Source of the DNA: JBBPZA01 sp963728925
GTDB taxonomy: Bacteria > Actinomycetota > Thermoleophilia > Solirubrobacterales > Solirubrobacteraceae
Assembly (NCBI GenBank): GCA_963728925.1
Contig: CAVSMB010000003.1
Location: forward strand, 6,917 to 70,916
DNA length: 64,000 bases
Reading direction: 5' to 3'
Below the pieces are notes generated by a model that made no database searches, was not told the DNA's origin, and was given only the letters and a program-made list of their open reading frames with translations. Below are positions 15,937 through 24,554 of this stretch, piece after piece. A program made the position numbers and the translations under genes. The stretch's first letter is position 1; the number at the start of each line of letters is the position of its first letter.

Positions 15937-16374
15937 CCCGCTGGACCCGAAGCCGCGTGCCCCCCGCTCGCTCCCCGCGAGCTCCTGGGCCTCGGCGACG
16001 GGCGCCAGCTCCACCCTGACGACGACGAGCTGGGCGATCCTGTCGCCCACCTCCACGGTGAACGTGTCCCGGGGGTCGGTGTTGAGCAGCAGAACCCGCA
16101 CCTCCCCGCGATAGCCGGCGTCGATGAGTCCTGGCGCGTTGGCGATGGTGATCCCGTGACGGGCGGCGAGACCCGAGCGCGGGAGCACGAGGCCTGCGCA
16201 GGCCGTCGGGATCTCGACGGCCAGGCCGGTGCCGACCGACGCCCGGTCCCCCGGGCGCAGGCTCGCCGCCTCGGCCGCAGCGAGGTCGAGTCCGGCGTCG
16301 CCGTCGTAGGCGCGGACCGGAAGGGTGGCGTTGCCTGAGAGGCGGCGGACGCGCAGCGGCGAGGCCCCGCTCAC
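15934..16374 (-). CDS. dut: dUTP diphosphatase
   Basis: 146 residues, normal for trimeric dUTPases. All five motifs are visible: YDGDAGLDLAA (I), PRSGLAARHG (II), NAPGLIDAGYRGEVRVLLLNT (III), GDRIAQLVV (IV) and ERGARGFGSSG (V, the flexible tail that closes on the substrate). It hydrolyses dUTP to dUMP and pyrophosphate, keeping uracil out of DNA and feeding thymidylate synthesis. GTG start overlaps the hflX stop as GTGA. Confidence 0.95.
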   Translation of the reverse strand: MSGASPLRVRRLSGNATLPVRAYDGDAGLDLAAAEAASLRPGDRASVGTGLAVEIPTACAGLVLPRSGLAARHGITIANAPGLIDAGYRGEVRVLLLNTDPRDTFTVEVGDRIAQLVVVRVELAPVAEAQELAGSERGARGFGSSG

Positions 16375-17684
16375 GCGCGCGCGTCGACCGCGTAGCGCTC
16401 GTAGCGCTCGGCCAGGGCGGCGGGCAGGCGGGCCGAGACGCGCACGCCGTCGGCCGTCTCCTCGCGCTCGAGGTCGCCGGCGACCTCGTGGAGCTCGGCG
16501 AGCCGCCCGCCCTCGTCGTAGGGCACGAGCAGCTCGACGGGCCGCAGCAGGCGGTCGAAGGCCGTAGCGACCCGCTCGCGCAGAGCGTCGAGCCCTTCGC
16601 CCGTCTCGGCCGAGGCGAGCACCGCCCGCGGGTGGCGGAAGCGGATCTCGCGACGGCGCTCCTCGTCGAGGAGGTCGGCCTTGTTGAGCACGAGCAGCCT
16701 CGGCGTGGCGCCGGTGCCGATCTCCTCGAGCACGTCGTCGACCGCCCGGACCATGTCGCTGAGCTCGTCCTCGGGGGCCGAGGCGTCGACCACGTGCACC
16801 AGCAGGTCGGCGAGCGTGGTCTCCTCAAGGGTGGCCGCGAACGCGTCGACGAGCTGGTGGGGCAGCTTGCGGATGAAGCCGACGGTGTCGGTGACCAGGT
16901 ACGCGCGCCCGTCGTGGCGCATCGTGCGGGTCGTCGGGTCCAGGGTGTGGAAGAGGCGGTCGCGGACCCCGACGTCCGCGCCCGTCAGGGCGTTGAGCAG
17001 CGTCGACTTCCCGGCGTTGGTGTAGCCGGCGAGGGCGATCCGCGGCAGGTGCGCGCGCTCGCGCTCGCGGCGCATCGTGCCCCGATGGCGCCCGACCTCG
17101 CGCAGACGGCGCTTGAGCGCCGAGATGCGGTCGCGGGCGAGCCGGCGATCGGTCTCGATCTGGGTCTCGCCCGGGCCCCTGGTGCCGATGCCGCCGTCGA
17201 TGCGGCCCGCGCCCAGGCGCTCGAGGTGGGTCCACAGGCCGCGCATGCGCGCGAGGTTGTACTCGAGCTGGGCGAGCTCGACCTGGAGCTTGCCCTCGGC
17301 CGTGTTGGCGTGGCCGGCGAAGATGTCGAGGATGATGGCCGTCCGGTCGATGACCGGGATCCCCAGCTCGGACTCGAGGTTGCGCTCCTGGCGCGGGCTG
17401 AGCTCGTCGTCACAGGCGACGACGTTGGCGTCGGCGCTCTGGAGCAGCGCCTTGAGCTCTGAGAGCTTGCCCGAGCCCAGGTAGGTGTTGGGGTGGGGCT
17501 GGTCGCGGTGCTGGACCAGCTCGCCGACGGAGGCGACTCCGGCCGTGCGCAGCAGCTCGCGCAGCTCGGAAAGGTCGTCGCCCTCGCGCAGCGCCGCGAT
17601 GAGGACGGCCCGCTGCCGGGCCCTGCCCTGCTCTCTGTTGCCGTTGCGCGTGGGCGCGCTTCGTCCGTTGCGGCTGCGATTCAA
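16371..17684 (-). CDS. hflX: Ribosome-associated GTPase HflX
   Basis: 437 residues. N-terminal HflX domain with SVGELVQHRDQPHPNTYLGSGK, followed by a coiled linker and the Gly-rich family signature GGIGTRGPGETQIETDRR. The G domain has G1 GYTNAGKSTLLNAL, G3 DTVGFIRKLPHQLV and G4 LNKADLLD. HflX splits and rescues stalled or stress-damaged ribosomes. The TTG start is supported by a TACAAT hexamer 9 bases upstream and GGGAG in between. Divergent from the PhoD-like fragment. Confidence 0.95.
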   Translation of the reverse strand: MNRSRNGRSAPTRNGNREQGRARQRAVLIAALREGDDLSELRELLRTAGVASVGELVQHRDQPHPNTYLGSGKLSELKALLQSADANVVACDDELSPRQERNLESELGIPVIDRTAIILDIFAGHANTAEGKLQVELAQLEYNLARMRGLWTHLERLGAGRIDGGIGTRGPGETQIETDRRLARDRISALKRRLREVGRHRGTMRRERERAHLPRIALAGYTNAGKSTLLNALTGADVGVRDRLFHTLDPTTRTMRHDGRAYLVTDTVGFIRKLPHQLVDAFAATLEETTLADLLVHVVDASAPEDELSDMVRAVDDVLEEIGTGATPRLLVLNKADLLDEERRREIRFRHPRAVLASAETGEGLDALRERVATAFDRLLRPVELLVPYDEGGRLAELHEVAGDLEREETADGVRVSARLPAALAERYERYAVDARA

Positions 17685-17693
17685 GTCACTCCC

Positions 17694-17732
17694 ATTGTAG
17701 TGGCGAGGACGACGCCGACCCCGACGTAGACT
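17694..17732. promoter_or_regulatory. Divergent -10 elements between hflX and the PhoD-like gene
   Basis: Minus strand: TACAAT at 17694-17699, 9 bases before TTG 17684 of hflX. Plus strand: TAGACT at 17727-17732, 7 bases before GTG 17740. The 55-bp intergenic space thus holds two back-to-back promoters. Confidence 0.45.
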
Positions 17733-17739
17733 CGCGCCC

Positions 17740-18474
17740 GTGCCCCACCTGATCCTCGGCCCCCACCTGCGCTACGTCGGCGAGCACGAGGCGACCATCT
17801 GGGTCGAGACCGACGAGCCGTGCGAGGTCGAGGTGCTCGGGCGCCGCGAGCGGACGTGGCGCGTCGGCGCGCACCACTACGCGCTCGTGACGGTCGACGG
17901 CCTGCAGCCCGGATCGAGCACCCGCTACGAGGTCGCCCTCGACGGCGAGCGGGCGTGGCCGCCGGAGGGGGCCGACTTCCCGCCCTCAGTGATCCGCACC
18001 CTCGATCCGCGGGCGACCGTCCGCCTCGCCTTCGGGTCCTGCCGGGTGAGCCTGCCCCACCACCACCCCTACTCGATGCGCAAGGACCACGACGCCCGCG
18101 GCCGCGAGGTCGACGCGGTCTACGCGCTCGCCATGCGCATGCGCTCAGGGCCCCACGAGCGCTGGCCCCACGTGCTGCTCATGCTCGGGGACCAGGTGTA
18201 CGCCGACGAGACCTCGCCCGGCGCCCACGGCTTCATCCGCGGCCGGCGCGACACCTCTATCGAGCCGGGGCTGCAGGTCTCCGACTTCGAGGAGTACACA
18301 CGCCTGTACTACGACGCCTGGAGTGCTCGGTCGAGCGCGAGCTGGACCGAGCCGGCAGGCCCGCGGCCACCGCGTCAATCGCGCAGGCTGCCCAGCCGCT
18401 CGACGGCTTCTTTGAGGCGGGCATCGGGGGTAGTGAGGGAGATGCGGAACCAGCCCTCGCCGTGCGGGCCGTAG
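17740..18474 (+). pseudogene. PhoD-like metallophosphatase, 3'-truncated
   Basis: The first 194 residues look like the N-terminal part of a PhoD-like alkaline phosphatase/phosphodiesterase: a fibronectin-like entry domain (GPHLRYVGEHEATIWVETDEPCEVEVL, LQPGSSTRYEVALDG), VRLAFGSCR, and the first metal-binding motif HVLLMLGDQVYADE, ending EEYTRLYYDAW. After about 18322 the sequence loses similarity and runs antisense through the 3' end of dapL before stopping at 18474. The remaining metal ligands are missing, so the product cannot be active. A deletion joint near 18322 is the simplest explanation. Confidence 0.75.
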
Positions 18475-19541
18475 GCGCCGCCCGGCGAGATCACCACGCC
18501 GGTCTCCTCGAGCACGTGCTCGCAGTAGGCCGCCGACGACGGGTAGCCCTCGGGGATGGGCGCCCAGACGTAGATCGTCGCCCTGGGCGCCTTGACGTCC
18601 ACGCCGGCGTCGCGCAGCGCGGCGACGACGGCGTCGCGGCGACGCTGGTAGGTCCCGCACATCTCGGCGACCTCGCCGTCCCCGTCGGGCGAAAGCGCGG
18701 TGATCCCGGCGAGCTGGACCGCCTCGAAGAGCCCCGAGTCGACGTTGGACTTCAGGCGCCAGTACTCGGAGATCGCCTCGGCGTTGCCGACGATCGCGCC
18801 GCAGCGCCAACCGGTCATGTTGTAGCCCTTGGAGAGCGAGAAGACCTCGACGCCGACCTCGCCGGCGCCAGGCGTCTGGAGGAACGACGGCGCGCGGTAG
18901 CCGTCGAAGGTGATCTCGCTGTAGGCGTTGTCGTGGACCACGAGGACGTCGTGCTCGCGGGCGAAGGCGACGACGTCCTCGAAGAAGCCGTCGGGCACCA
19001 CGGCGCCGGTCGGGTTGTTCGGGTAGTTGAGGTACATGAGGCGGGCGCGCTCGAGCGCCCCGGCGTCGATCGCACCGAGGTCCGGGACGAACCCGCGCTC
19101 GGGGTCGAGCGGCATAAGGACGGGCTCGGCGCCCACGATCAGCGGCCCGCCGGTGTAGACGGGGTAGCCGGGGTCCGCCGCCAGCGCGACGTCCCCAGGG
19201 TCCAGGAAGGCGAGGTTGAGGTTGAAGATGCACTCCTTGGCTCCGAGGACCGGCATCACCTCGCTCTCGCGGTCCAGGCGCACGTCGAAGCGGCGCTCGT
19301 AGAAGTCCCCGACGGCCTCGCGGAAGTCCGCGCGCCCGCGATTGGACGGGTAGCGGTGGGTCTCGCGCTCGCTCACCGCCTCCTGCATCGCCTCGACGAT
19401 CAGGGCCGGCGTCGGGTGGTCGGGGTCGCCGATGCCCAGGCTGATGACGTCGACGCCCGCCTCGCGCTTGGCGGCGACCTTGCGCTCGAGCTCGGCGAAC
19501 AGGTAGGGCGGGATCCGTTCCAGGCGCTTGCTCGGCTTCAT
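18375..19541 (-). CDS. dapL: LL-diaminopimelate aminotransferase
   Basis: 388 residues, a class I/II PLP aminotransferase. ERIPPYLFAELERKVAAKREAGVDVISLGIGDPDHPTP and HRYPSNRGRADFREAV are typical of the bacterial DapL branch. PLP-binding Lys238 lies in FSLSKGYNMTGWRCG, and NYPNNPTG is the cofactor-ring motif. It converts tetrahydrodipicolinate directly to LL-diaminopimelate with glutamate. ATG 19541 overlaps the dapF stop by 4 bases, and dapA and dapB occur elsewhere in the window, supporting this specific assignment over a generic aminotransferase. Confidence 0.85.
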   Translation of the reverse strand: MKPSKRLERIPPYLFAELERKVAAKREAGVDVISLGIGDPDHPTPALIVEAMQEAVSERETHRYPSNRGRADFREAVGDFYERRFDVRLDRESEVMPVLGAKECIFNLNLAFLDPGDVALAADPGYPVYTGGPLIVGAEPVLMPLDPERGFVPDLGAIDAGALERARLMYLNYPNNPTGAVVPDGFFEDVVAFAREHDVLVVHDNAYSEITFDGYRAPSFLQTPGAGEVGVEVFSLSKGYNMTGWRCGAIVGNAEAISEYWRLKSNVDSGLFEAVQLAGITALSPDGDGEVAEMCGTYQRRRDAVVAALRDAGVDVKAPRATIYVWAPIPEGYPSSAAYCEHVLEETGVVISPGGAYGPHGEGWFRISLTTPDARLKEAVERLGSLRD

Positions 19542-20389
19542 GGGCGGTCGATCTCCTCGATGAACTCGTCGCTGAGCTCGCCCCGGTAGACGGGCACGGC
19601 CCAGCCGGTCAGCGTGACGTGCAGATCCTCCTCCACCGCGACCTCGAGCTCCCCGCCGTCGAGCCGCACGGTGACGGGGCTGTCGCCTCCGCGCAGGACG
19701 TGGGCGACGGCGGCGCCCGTCGCGCCGGTCCCCGAGGAGAGCGTCTCCCCCACCCCGCGCTCGAAGATCCGCGTGCGGACGGTCTTCGCGTCCTGCACGT
19801 GCGAGAAGGAGACGTTGGTGCGATTGGGGAACAGCCCCGAGCGCTCGATCGGCGGCCCGAGGACGCCGAGGTCGAGCTCCTCGAGGCCCTCGCCGACGAG
19901 GATCGCGCACTGCGGGTTCCCGACGGAGACGTGCTGGAAGCGCCACTCGCGGCCGTCCGCCTCCACCGTCCCCGTCCCGTCCTCGGGGCCCTGCGGGTAG
20001 TCCTTGGAGCGCATCCGGGCGCGGCCCATGTCCACGCGGCACGTGGCCGGCCCGGTGATCGTCGGCCTGATCTCGCCCGCCGCGGTCTGGATGGAGAAGG
20101 TGTCGACGTCCGTCCAGCCCCGGCGGCGCAGGTAGAGGATCGCCTCGCGCGCGCCGTTGCCCGACAGCTCGGCCTCGGAGCCGTCGGGGTTGAAGATCCG
20201 CACGCGGGCGACGAAACCGCGTTCGTCGGGAGGCTGCAGCAGCAGCACCCCGTCGGAGCCGACGCCCGTGTGCGGCGCGCAGATGCGGCGGACGCGCTCG
20301 GCGGTGAGCTCGAAGGGCAGGTCGTCGCGCTCGACGATGACGTAGTCGTTGCCGAGCGCCTGCCACTTCTCGAAGGGGACGGCGGCCAT
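19538..20389 (-). CDS. dapF: Diaminopimelate epimerase homologue with serines at both catalytic positions
   Basis: 283 residues with the DapF fold and motifs: FEKWQALGNDYVIV, TGVGSDGVLLL, IFNPDGSEAELSGNGARE, SVGNPQCAILV and ERGVGETLSSGTGATGAA. In characterised DapF enzymes two cysteines (in QCGNGARC and ACGSGA) act as base and acid; here these are Ser76 and Ser219, read unambiguously from TCG codons at 20162-20164 and 19733-19735. Everything else is intact and the gene is coupled to dapL, so it is probably the functional epimerase of this pathway, but with altered or unverified chemistry. It starts 14 bases after miaA. Confidence 0.85.
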   Translation of the reverse strand: MAAVPFEKWQALGNDYVIVERDDLPFELTAERVRRICAPHTGVGSDGVLLLQPPDERGFVARVRIFNPDGSEAELSGNGAREAILYLRRRGWTDVDTFSIQTAAGEIRPTITGPATCRVDMGRARMRSKDYPQGPEDGTGTVEADGREWRFQHVSVGNPQCAILVGEGLEELDLGVLGPPIERSGLFPNRTNVSFSHVQDAKTVRTRIFERGVGETLSSGTGATGAAVAHVLRGGDSPVTVRLDGGELEVAVEEDLHVTLTGWAVPVYRGELSDEFIEEIDRP

Positions 20390-20402
20390 GCGGTCGCGGA
20401 CC

Positions 20403-21305
20403 TTAGAGGAGCTCGAGGATCCGGCGGGCGACGTCCTCGGGTCCGCGGCGGGTCACGTCGATGACGTGGACGCCCGAGAGCTTGCGCATCCACGCGAGCT
20501 GGCGCCGCGCGTACTGCCGCGTGCGCCGCTTCATCGCCTCGACGTCGCCCGCACGCAGCTCGCTGAAGCCCAGAGCCTTGCGCGCGGTCGGCGAGGCTCC
20601 GGCGGCGGCGGCCTCGCGCACCTCCTCGGCCGCACCGGCGGCGACCATCTCGTCGACGCGAGCGTCGATGCGCTGCACGAGGGCGTCGCGGCGCATGGTC
20701 AGGCCGACGAGCACGGTCGGACGGCGCGTCTCGGCGGTCCACAGCTGCGACTCGCCGCCGGGCTGCTCGAGCACACCGGCCTCGAGCAGCTCGAGGCCGC
20801 GGACCACGCGGTGACGGTCGTTGGGGTCCACGCGACGGGCGGCCCACGGAGCGCGGCGCGCGAGCTCTGCGTGCAGCTCGCGCGGCCCGCGCTCCTCGAG
20901 GTCGCGCGCGAGCCGCTCGCGCGTCCCGGGCGGGGGCGCCGGGCGCAGGTCGAGATCGGCGAGCGCGGCCCGCAGGTAGAGGCCGGTGCCGCCGACCACG
21001 ATCGGCCGGCGACCCTCCTCGAGCAGCGCGTCGATCTCCGTGTGGGCGCGCTCGGAGTACTGGGCGACCGAGAACGTCGCCTCGACGGGCACGATGCCGA
21101 CGAGCCGGTGCTCGAGCGCCGCCCGCTCGTCGTCGCTCGCCGCGCCGGTCAGCACGCCGAGCCCCTCGTAGACCTGGAGCGCGTCGGCCGAGACGGCCAC
21201 CGGGTCCTCGCCGCGCTCGCGCAGCAGCGCAGCGAGCGCGATGGCCACGGCGGTCTTGCCGATGGCGGTTGGGCCGAACAGGGCGACCACGGCGAGGTCG
21301 GGCAT
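20403..21305 (-). CDS. miaA: tRNA dimethylallyltransferase
   Basis: 300 residues. P-loop FGPTAIGKTAVAIALA at residues 9-24, VSADALQVYEGLGVLTG, the substrate-entry motif GGTGLYLRAALADL and FSELRAGDVEAMKRRTRQYARRQLAWMRKL near the C-terminus are characteristic. It adds a dimethylallyl group to A37 of tRNAs reading UNN codons; MiaB (28448-29776) then adds the methylthio group. Leaderless-type start: CATACT 8 bases before ATG 21305. First gene of the miaA-dapF-dapL run. Confidence 0.95.
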   Translation of the reverse strand: MPDLAVVALFGPTAIGKTAVAIALAALLRERGEDPVAVSADALQVYEGLGVLTGAASDDERAALEHRLVGIVPVEATFSVAQYSERAHTEIDALLEEGRRPIVVGGTGLYLRAALADLDLRPAPPPGTRERLARDLEERGPRELHAELARRAPWAARRVDPNDRHRVVRGLELLEAGVLEQPGGESQLWTAETRRPTVLVGLTMRRDALVQRIDARVDEMVAAGAAEEVREAAAAGASPTARKALGFSELRAGDVEAMKRRTRQYARRQLAWMRKLSGVHVIDVTRRGPEDVARRILELL

Positions 21306-21313
21306 CGCACGGG

Positions 21314-21321
21314 AGTATGGT
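21314..21321. promoter_or_regulatory. Overlapping divergent -10 elements (miaA / FIST gene)
   Basis: Minus strand CATACT (21314-21319) is 8 bases from ATG 21305; plus strand TATGGT (21316-21321) is 6 bases from ATG 21328. As at 9725-9732, two leaderless-type promoters share nearly the same bases in a 22-bp gap. Confidence 0.5.
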
Positions 21322-21327
21322 CATCGC

Positions 21328-22485
21328 ATGGTCCGGATCGGGGCTGGCCTGTCCACCACGCCGGACGCCCGCGTCGGCGCCATCGAAGCGGCGACCTGCG
21401 CCCGCGAGGGCCTCGCGGGCGAGCACGCCGACCTCGTCGCCGTGTTCGCGTGCGGAGCGCACCTCGCCGCGCCCGAGGCGACGCTCGAGGGCATCCACGA
21501 GGCGCTGATGCCAAGGCACGTGGTCGGCTGCGGCGCCGGCGGCGTGCTCGCCCGCGGCCGCGAGATCGAGGGGGGGACGGCTGTCGCGGTGTGGGCGGCG
21601 GCGCTGGGCGGCGGAAGCGCCGAGCCGTTCCACGCGAGCGCCACGCGCGACGAGGAGGGTGTCAGCGTGTCGGGGATGCCCGACCTCGAAGGGGCGTCGG
21701 CCGCGGTGCTGCTCGCCGACCCCTACTCCTTCCCCACCGACGGCGTCCTGCGCGACCTCGCCGAGAGCGTGCCGGGCGTGCCGATCGTCGGCGGCCTTTC
21801 GAGCGCGCGGACGCTCGACGGCGCGGGCGCGCTGTTCTGCGGCGACCGGCTGGTCGAGAGCGGCGCGGTGGGCGTGCGCCTCGACCGCGTGGACGTGCTT
21901 CCCTGCGTGTCGCAGGGCGCAGCGCCTTTCGGCCCGGAGATGACGATCACCGCGTCCGAGGGCCACGTCATCCACGAGCTGGCGGGCAAGCCGGCGCTCG
22001 AGCGCGTGCGCGAAGTGGTCGAGGCGCTCGAGGTGGACGAGCGCGACATGGTCGCCCACGGGCTCCTCGTGGGCATCGTCACCGGCGAGGCCAAGCCCGA
22101 TTACGGGCGCGGCGACTTCCTCGTGCGCAGCCTGATCGGCGCCGACCCGGCGCGCGAGACCATCGCCGTGGGGGCGACGGTGCGCGAGGGTCAGGTCATC
22201 CGCCTTCACGCTCGCGACGCCGGCTCGGCCGACGACGACCTGCGTGAGTCGCTCGACGTCCGCGCCCGCGCGCTCGGCGGTCCCGCCGCGGGCGCGCTGG
22301 TCTTCACCTGCAACGGCCGCGGGCAGGCGATGTTCGACGAGCCTGACCATGACGCCGGCACGCTCGAGGCTGCGATGCCGGGCACGCCGGCGGCGGGCTT
22401 CTTCGCTGCCGGAGAGATCGGGCCGGTGGGGCCCGAGAGCTACCTCCACGGGTTCACCGCGACGGTCGCCCTCTTCGCGGCGTAG
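21328..22485 (+). CDS. FIST domain-containing protein
   Basis: 385 residues with FIST-N (about 20-200: LVAVFACGAHLAAPEATLEGIHEAL, VVGCGAGGVLARGREIEGG, VPIVGGLSSARTLDG) and FIST-C (about 220-370: LLVGIVTGEAKPDYGRGDFLVRSLIG, GALVFTCNGRG). FIST proteins are sensory or ligand-binding modules thought to bind small molecules such as amino acids. No kinase or other output domain is fused here. It may be co-transcribed with the SDR gene, whose GTG start lies 4 bases after the stop. Confidence 0.85.
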   Translation: MVRIGAGLSTTPDARVGAIEAATCAREGLAGEHADLVAVFACGAHLAAPEATLEGIHEALMPRHVVGCGAGGVLARGREIEGGTAVAVWAAALGGGSAEPFHASATRDEEGVSVSGMPDLEGASAAVLLADPYSFPTDGVLRDLAESVPGVPIVGGLSSARTLDGAGALFCGDRLVESGAVGVRLDRVDVLPCVSQGAAPFGPEMTITASEGHVIHELAGKPALERVREVVEALEVDERDMVAHGLLVGIVTGEAKPDYGRGDFLVRSLIGADPARETIAVGATVREGQVIRLHARDAGSADDDLRESLDVRARALGGPAAGALVFTCNGRGQAMFDEPDHDAGTLEAAMPGTPAAGFFAAGEIGPVGPESYLHGFTATVALFAA

Positions 22486-22489
22486 GCCG

Positions 22490-23281
22490 GTGCGGCTCGG
22501 CGGCGCTCGCACGCTCGTGACCGGCGCCACGGGGGGTCTCGGGCACGCGATCGCGCGCGCGCTCGCCGCGCGCGGGGCGAGGCTGGTGCTCAGCGGCCGG
22601 CGGGCCGACGTGCTCGAGCCGCTCGCCTCCGAGCTGGGCGCGGAGGTCATCGCCGCCGACCTCGCGCAGCGCGAGGCGGTCGCGCGGCTCGCCGAGCGAG
22701 CCGGCGCCGTCGACGTGCTGGTGGCCAACGCAGCGGTCCCCGCCTCCGGGCGCCTCGACGACTACACCGAAGAGCAGATCGACCGCGCGCTGGACGTGAA
22801 CCTCCGTGCGCCGATCGTGCTCGCCCGCCGCCTGGGTGACGGGATGGTGGCGCGGCGCTCGGGCCATCTGCTGTTCGTCTCCTCCCTGTCGGGCAAGGTC
22901 GCCAGCTCGGGCTCGTCGCTGTACTCCGCGACGAAGTTCGGCCTGCGCGGCCTCGCGATGGGCCTGCGCCAGGACCTGCGCGACGAGGGCGTCGGGGTCT
23001 CGTGCGTCTTCCCGGGGCCGATCGCCGACGCGGGGATGTTCGCCGACACCGGCGTGCAGCTGCCGCGCTTCGCCGGGCGCCGCGGGCCCGAGGACGTCGC
23101 GGCCGCGGTGGTGCGGGCCATCGAGCACGACCGGGCCGAGATCGACGTGGCGCCCCTCCCCCTGCGCCTGGGCGCCGCCGCGGCGGGCGCGGCGCCGTCG
23201 GCGGTCGTGCGCCTGCAGCAGCGGCTCGGGTCCGACGCGATCGCGCGCGACGTCAGCGAGGCCCAGCGGAAGAAGCGCTAG
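22490..23281 (+). CDS. Short-chain dehydrogenase/reductase
   Basis: 263 residues from GTG 22490. Cofactor motif TLVTGATGGLGHAIARAL (TGxxxGxG), VLVANAAVPASG (NNAG-like), catalytic Ser in LLFVSSLSGK and YSATK (YxxxK) are intact. Substrate unknown. The C-terminal 45 residues (LRLGAAAAGAAPSAVVRLQQRLG) resemble the extension of Thermoleophilia SDRs annotated only generically. Convergent with mscS, overlapping it by 29 bases. Confidence 0.88.
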   Translation: MRLGGARTLVTGATGGLGHAIARALAARGARLVLSGRRADVLEPLASELGAEVIAADLAQREAVARLAERAGAVDVLVANAAVPASGRLDDYTEEQIDRALDVNLRAPIVLARRLGDGMVARRSGHLLFVSSLSGKVASSGSSLYSATKFGLRGLAMGLRQDLRDEGVGVSCVFPGPIADAGMFADTGVQLPRFAGRRGPEDVAAAVVRAIEHDRAEIDVAPLPLRLGAAAAGAAPSAVVRLQQRLGSDAIARDVSEAQRKKR

Positions 23282-24449
23282 GGCGAGGCTCGGCGGGCGG
23301 CGCGTCGCTCGCCGTCACATGGTGGATCGCCATCAGCACCTCGTCGGCCAGCCGTGGGCCGTCGGAGGCGAGCTGCGGGGTGGCGAGGATGCGCACGACG
23401 ACCTCGTCGCCGTCGACCTCCTCGAGCACGATCCGCGGCCTGCCGCGGGTCGGGACGGTGACGCGCTCGTCGAGCAGGTCCTGCACGTCGCTCGGGTTCA
23501 CCCCGACGCGCAGCCGCGCGCGCAGGTCGACGGAGTCGGGCTCGCGCAGCGGCGTGATGGACTGCGCCAGGACGGCGCTGTTGGGCACCATGTGCGTGTC
23601 CTCGCCGTCGGCCAGGACGGTGTAGAGCAGGCCGAGCGAGCTCACGACGCCCTCGACGGCGATGCCGCCGCCCTCGAGCTTTACGCGCTCCCCGACCCGG
23701 AAGGGCCGCGCGCTGAGCAGCACCATCCCGGCGATCAGGTTGCCGAGCGTCTGCTGGGCGGCGAGGCCGATGATCACCGCCGTGAAGGCGCCGCCGACGG
23801 CGAGCGATCGCAGGTCGAGCCCCGCGATCCGCAGCGCGACGAGCAGCGAGATGCCGACCGTGGTCAGGCGGATGATGAAGCCGAATGTCCCGGCCGTCCC
23901 GGGATCCATCCGGCGGAAGAGGTTCGGGGCCATCGCGCGCCCGATGTCCCGGGCCAGGGCCCAGCCGAGGACCACCAGCGCGATGACCGTGCCGATGCGG
24001 ACCTCGCGATCCCAGTCCGGGCCGAAGATGCTGTCGCGGTAGCCGTACACGAGCAGCACCGCGGTGAGCAGCGGGACGATGACGAAGATCTGGCGGCGGG
24101 CCTTGCGGGCCTCCTTCTGGCTGAGCTGCTTTGAGAGCCCGGCCTCCTCCCAGGCGTGACTTCGGGTCGCGAACATGTCGCGGACGTGGCTGGGGGTGTT
24201 GCGGCGAAAGACGCTCATCGGCTCGTCGACCCACCACGCCTGGCCGTCGGGATCCTGGCCGGGCTCTTCAGCCCCGGGTCTGCGCGCGTCGCCGTCGGGG
24301 TCGCGCGGCACGTCGCCGCCGGGAACGCGCGACGCCGGCTGCCGTCCTGCCGGCGCAGTAGCCGGGTGGGTCTCCGACGATAGCGGCTGCGCGCCGCCAG
24401 CTTCTCGAGGCGCTCGTGGGGCGGGATCGCGGTCGCCGGGCATGCTCAA
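23253..24449 (-). CDS. Mechanosensitive ion channel (MscS family)
   Basis: 398 residues. A long disordered N-terminus (about 110 residues, Pro/Ala/Arg-rich) is followed by QIFVIVPLLTAVLLVYGY, IGTVIALVVLGWALARDIG and the pore helix region LRSLAVGGAFTAVIIGLAAQQTLGNLIAGMVLLSARPFRVGERV, the hallmark of MscS, then the beta domain (VVSSLGLLYTVLADGEDTHMVPNSAVLAQSITP). It likely acts as a safety valve during osmotic downshock, complementing the osmolyte importer. Start ambiguous; an internal ATG (MSVFRRNTP) about 78 residues in is an alternative. Confidence 0.85.
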   Translation of the reverse strand: MSMPGDRDPAPRAPREAGGAQPLSSETHPATAPAGRQPASRVPGGDVPRDPDGDARRPGAEEPGQDPDGQAWWVDEPMSVFRRNTPSHVRDMFATRSHAWEEAGLSKQLSQKEARKARRQIFVIVPLLTAVLLVYGYRDSIFGPDWDREVRIGTVIALVVLGWALARDIGRAMAPNLFRRMDPGTAGTFGFIIRLTTVGISLLVALRIAGLDLRSLAVGGAFTAVIIGLAAQQTLGNLIAGMVLLSARPFRVGERVKLEGGGIAVEGVVSSLGLLYTVLADGEDTHMVPNSAVLAQSITPLREPDSVDLRARLRVGVNPSDVQDLLDERVTVPTRGRPRIVLEEVDGDEVVVRILATPQLASDGPRLADEVLMAIHHVTASDAPPAEPRPSASSAGPR

Positions 24450-24554
24450 GCCTCCCAGCTCTCCCTGATGTTCACGACGGTGTCGGCGACCATCGACTGG
24501 CTCCCTTGGTCGGTCCTGTGAGGCTTACCCGCAGCTGTCGGGCGCACGCCACCA

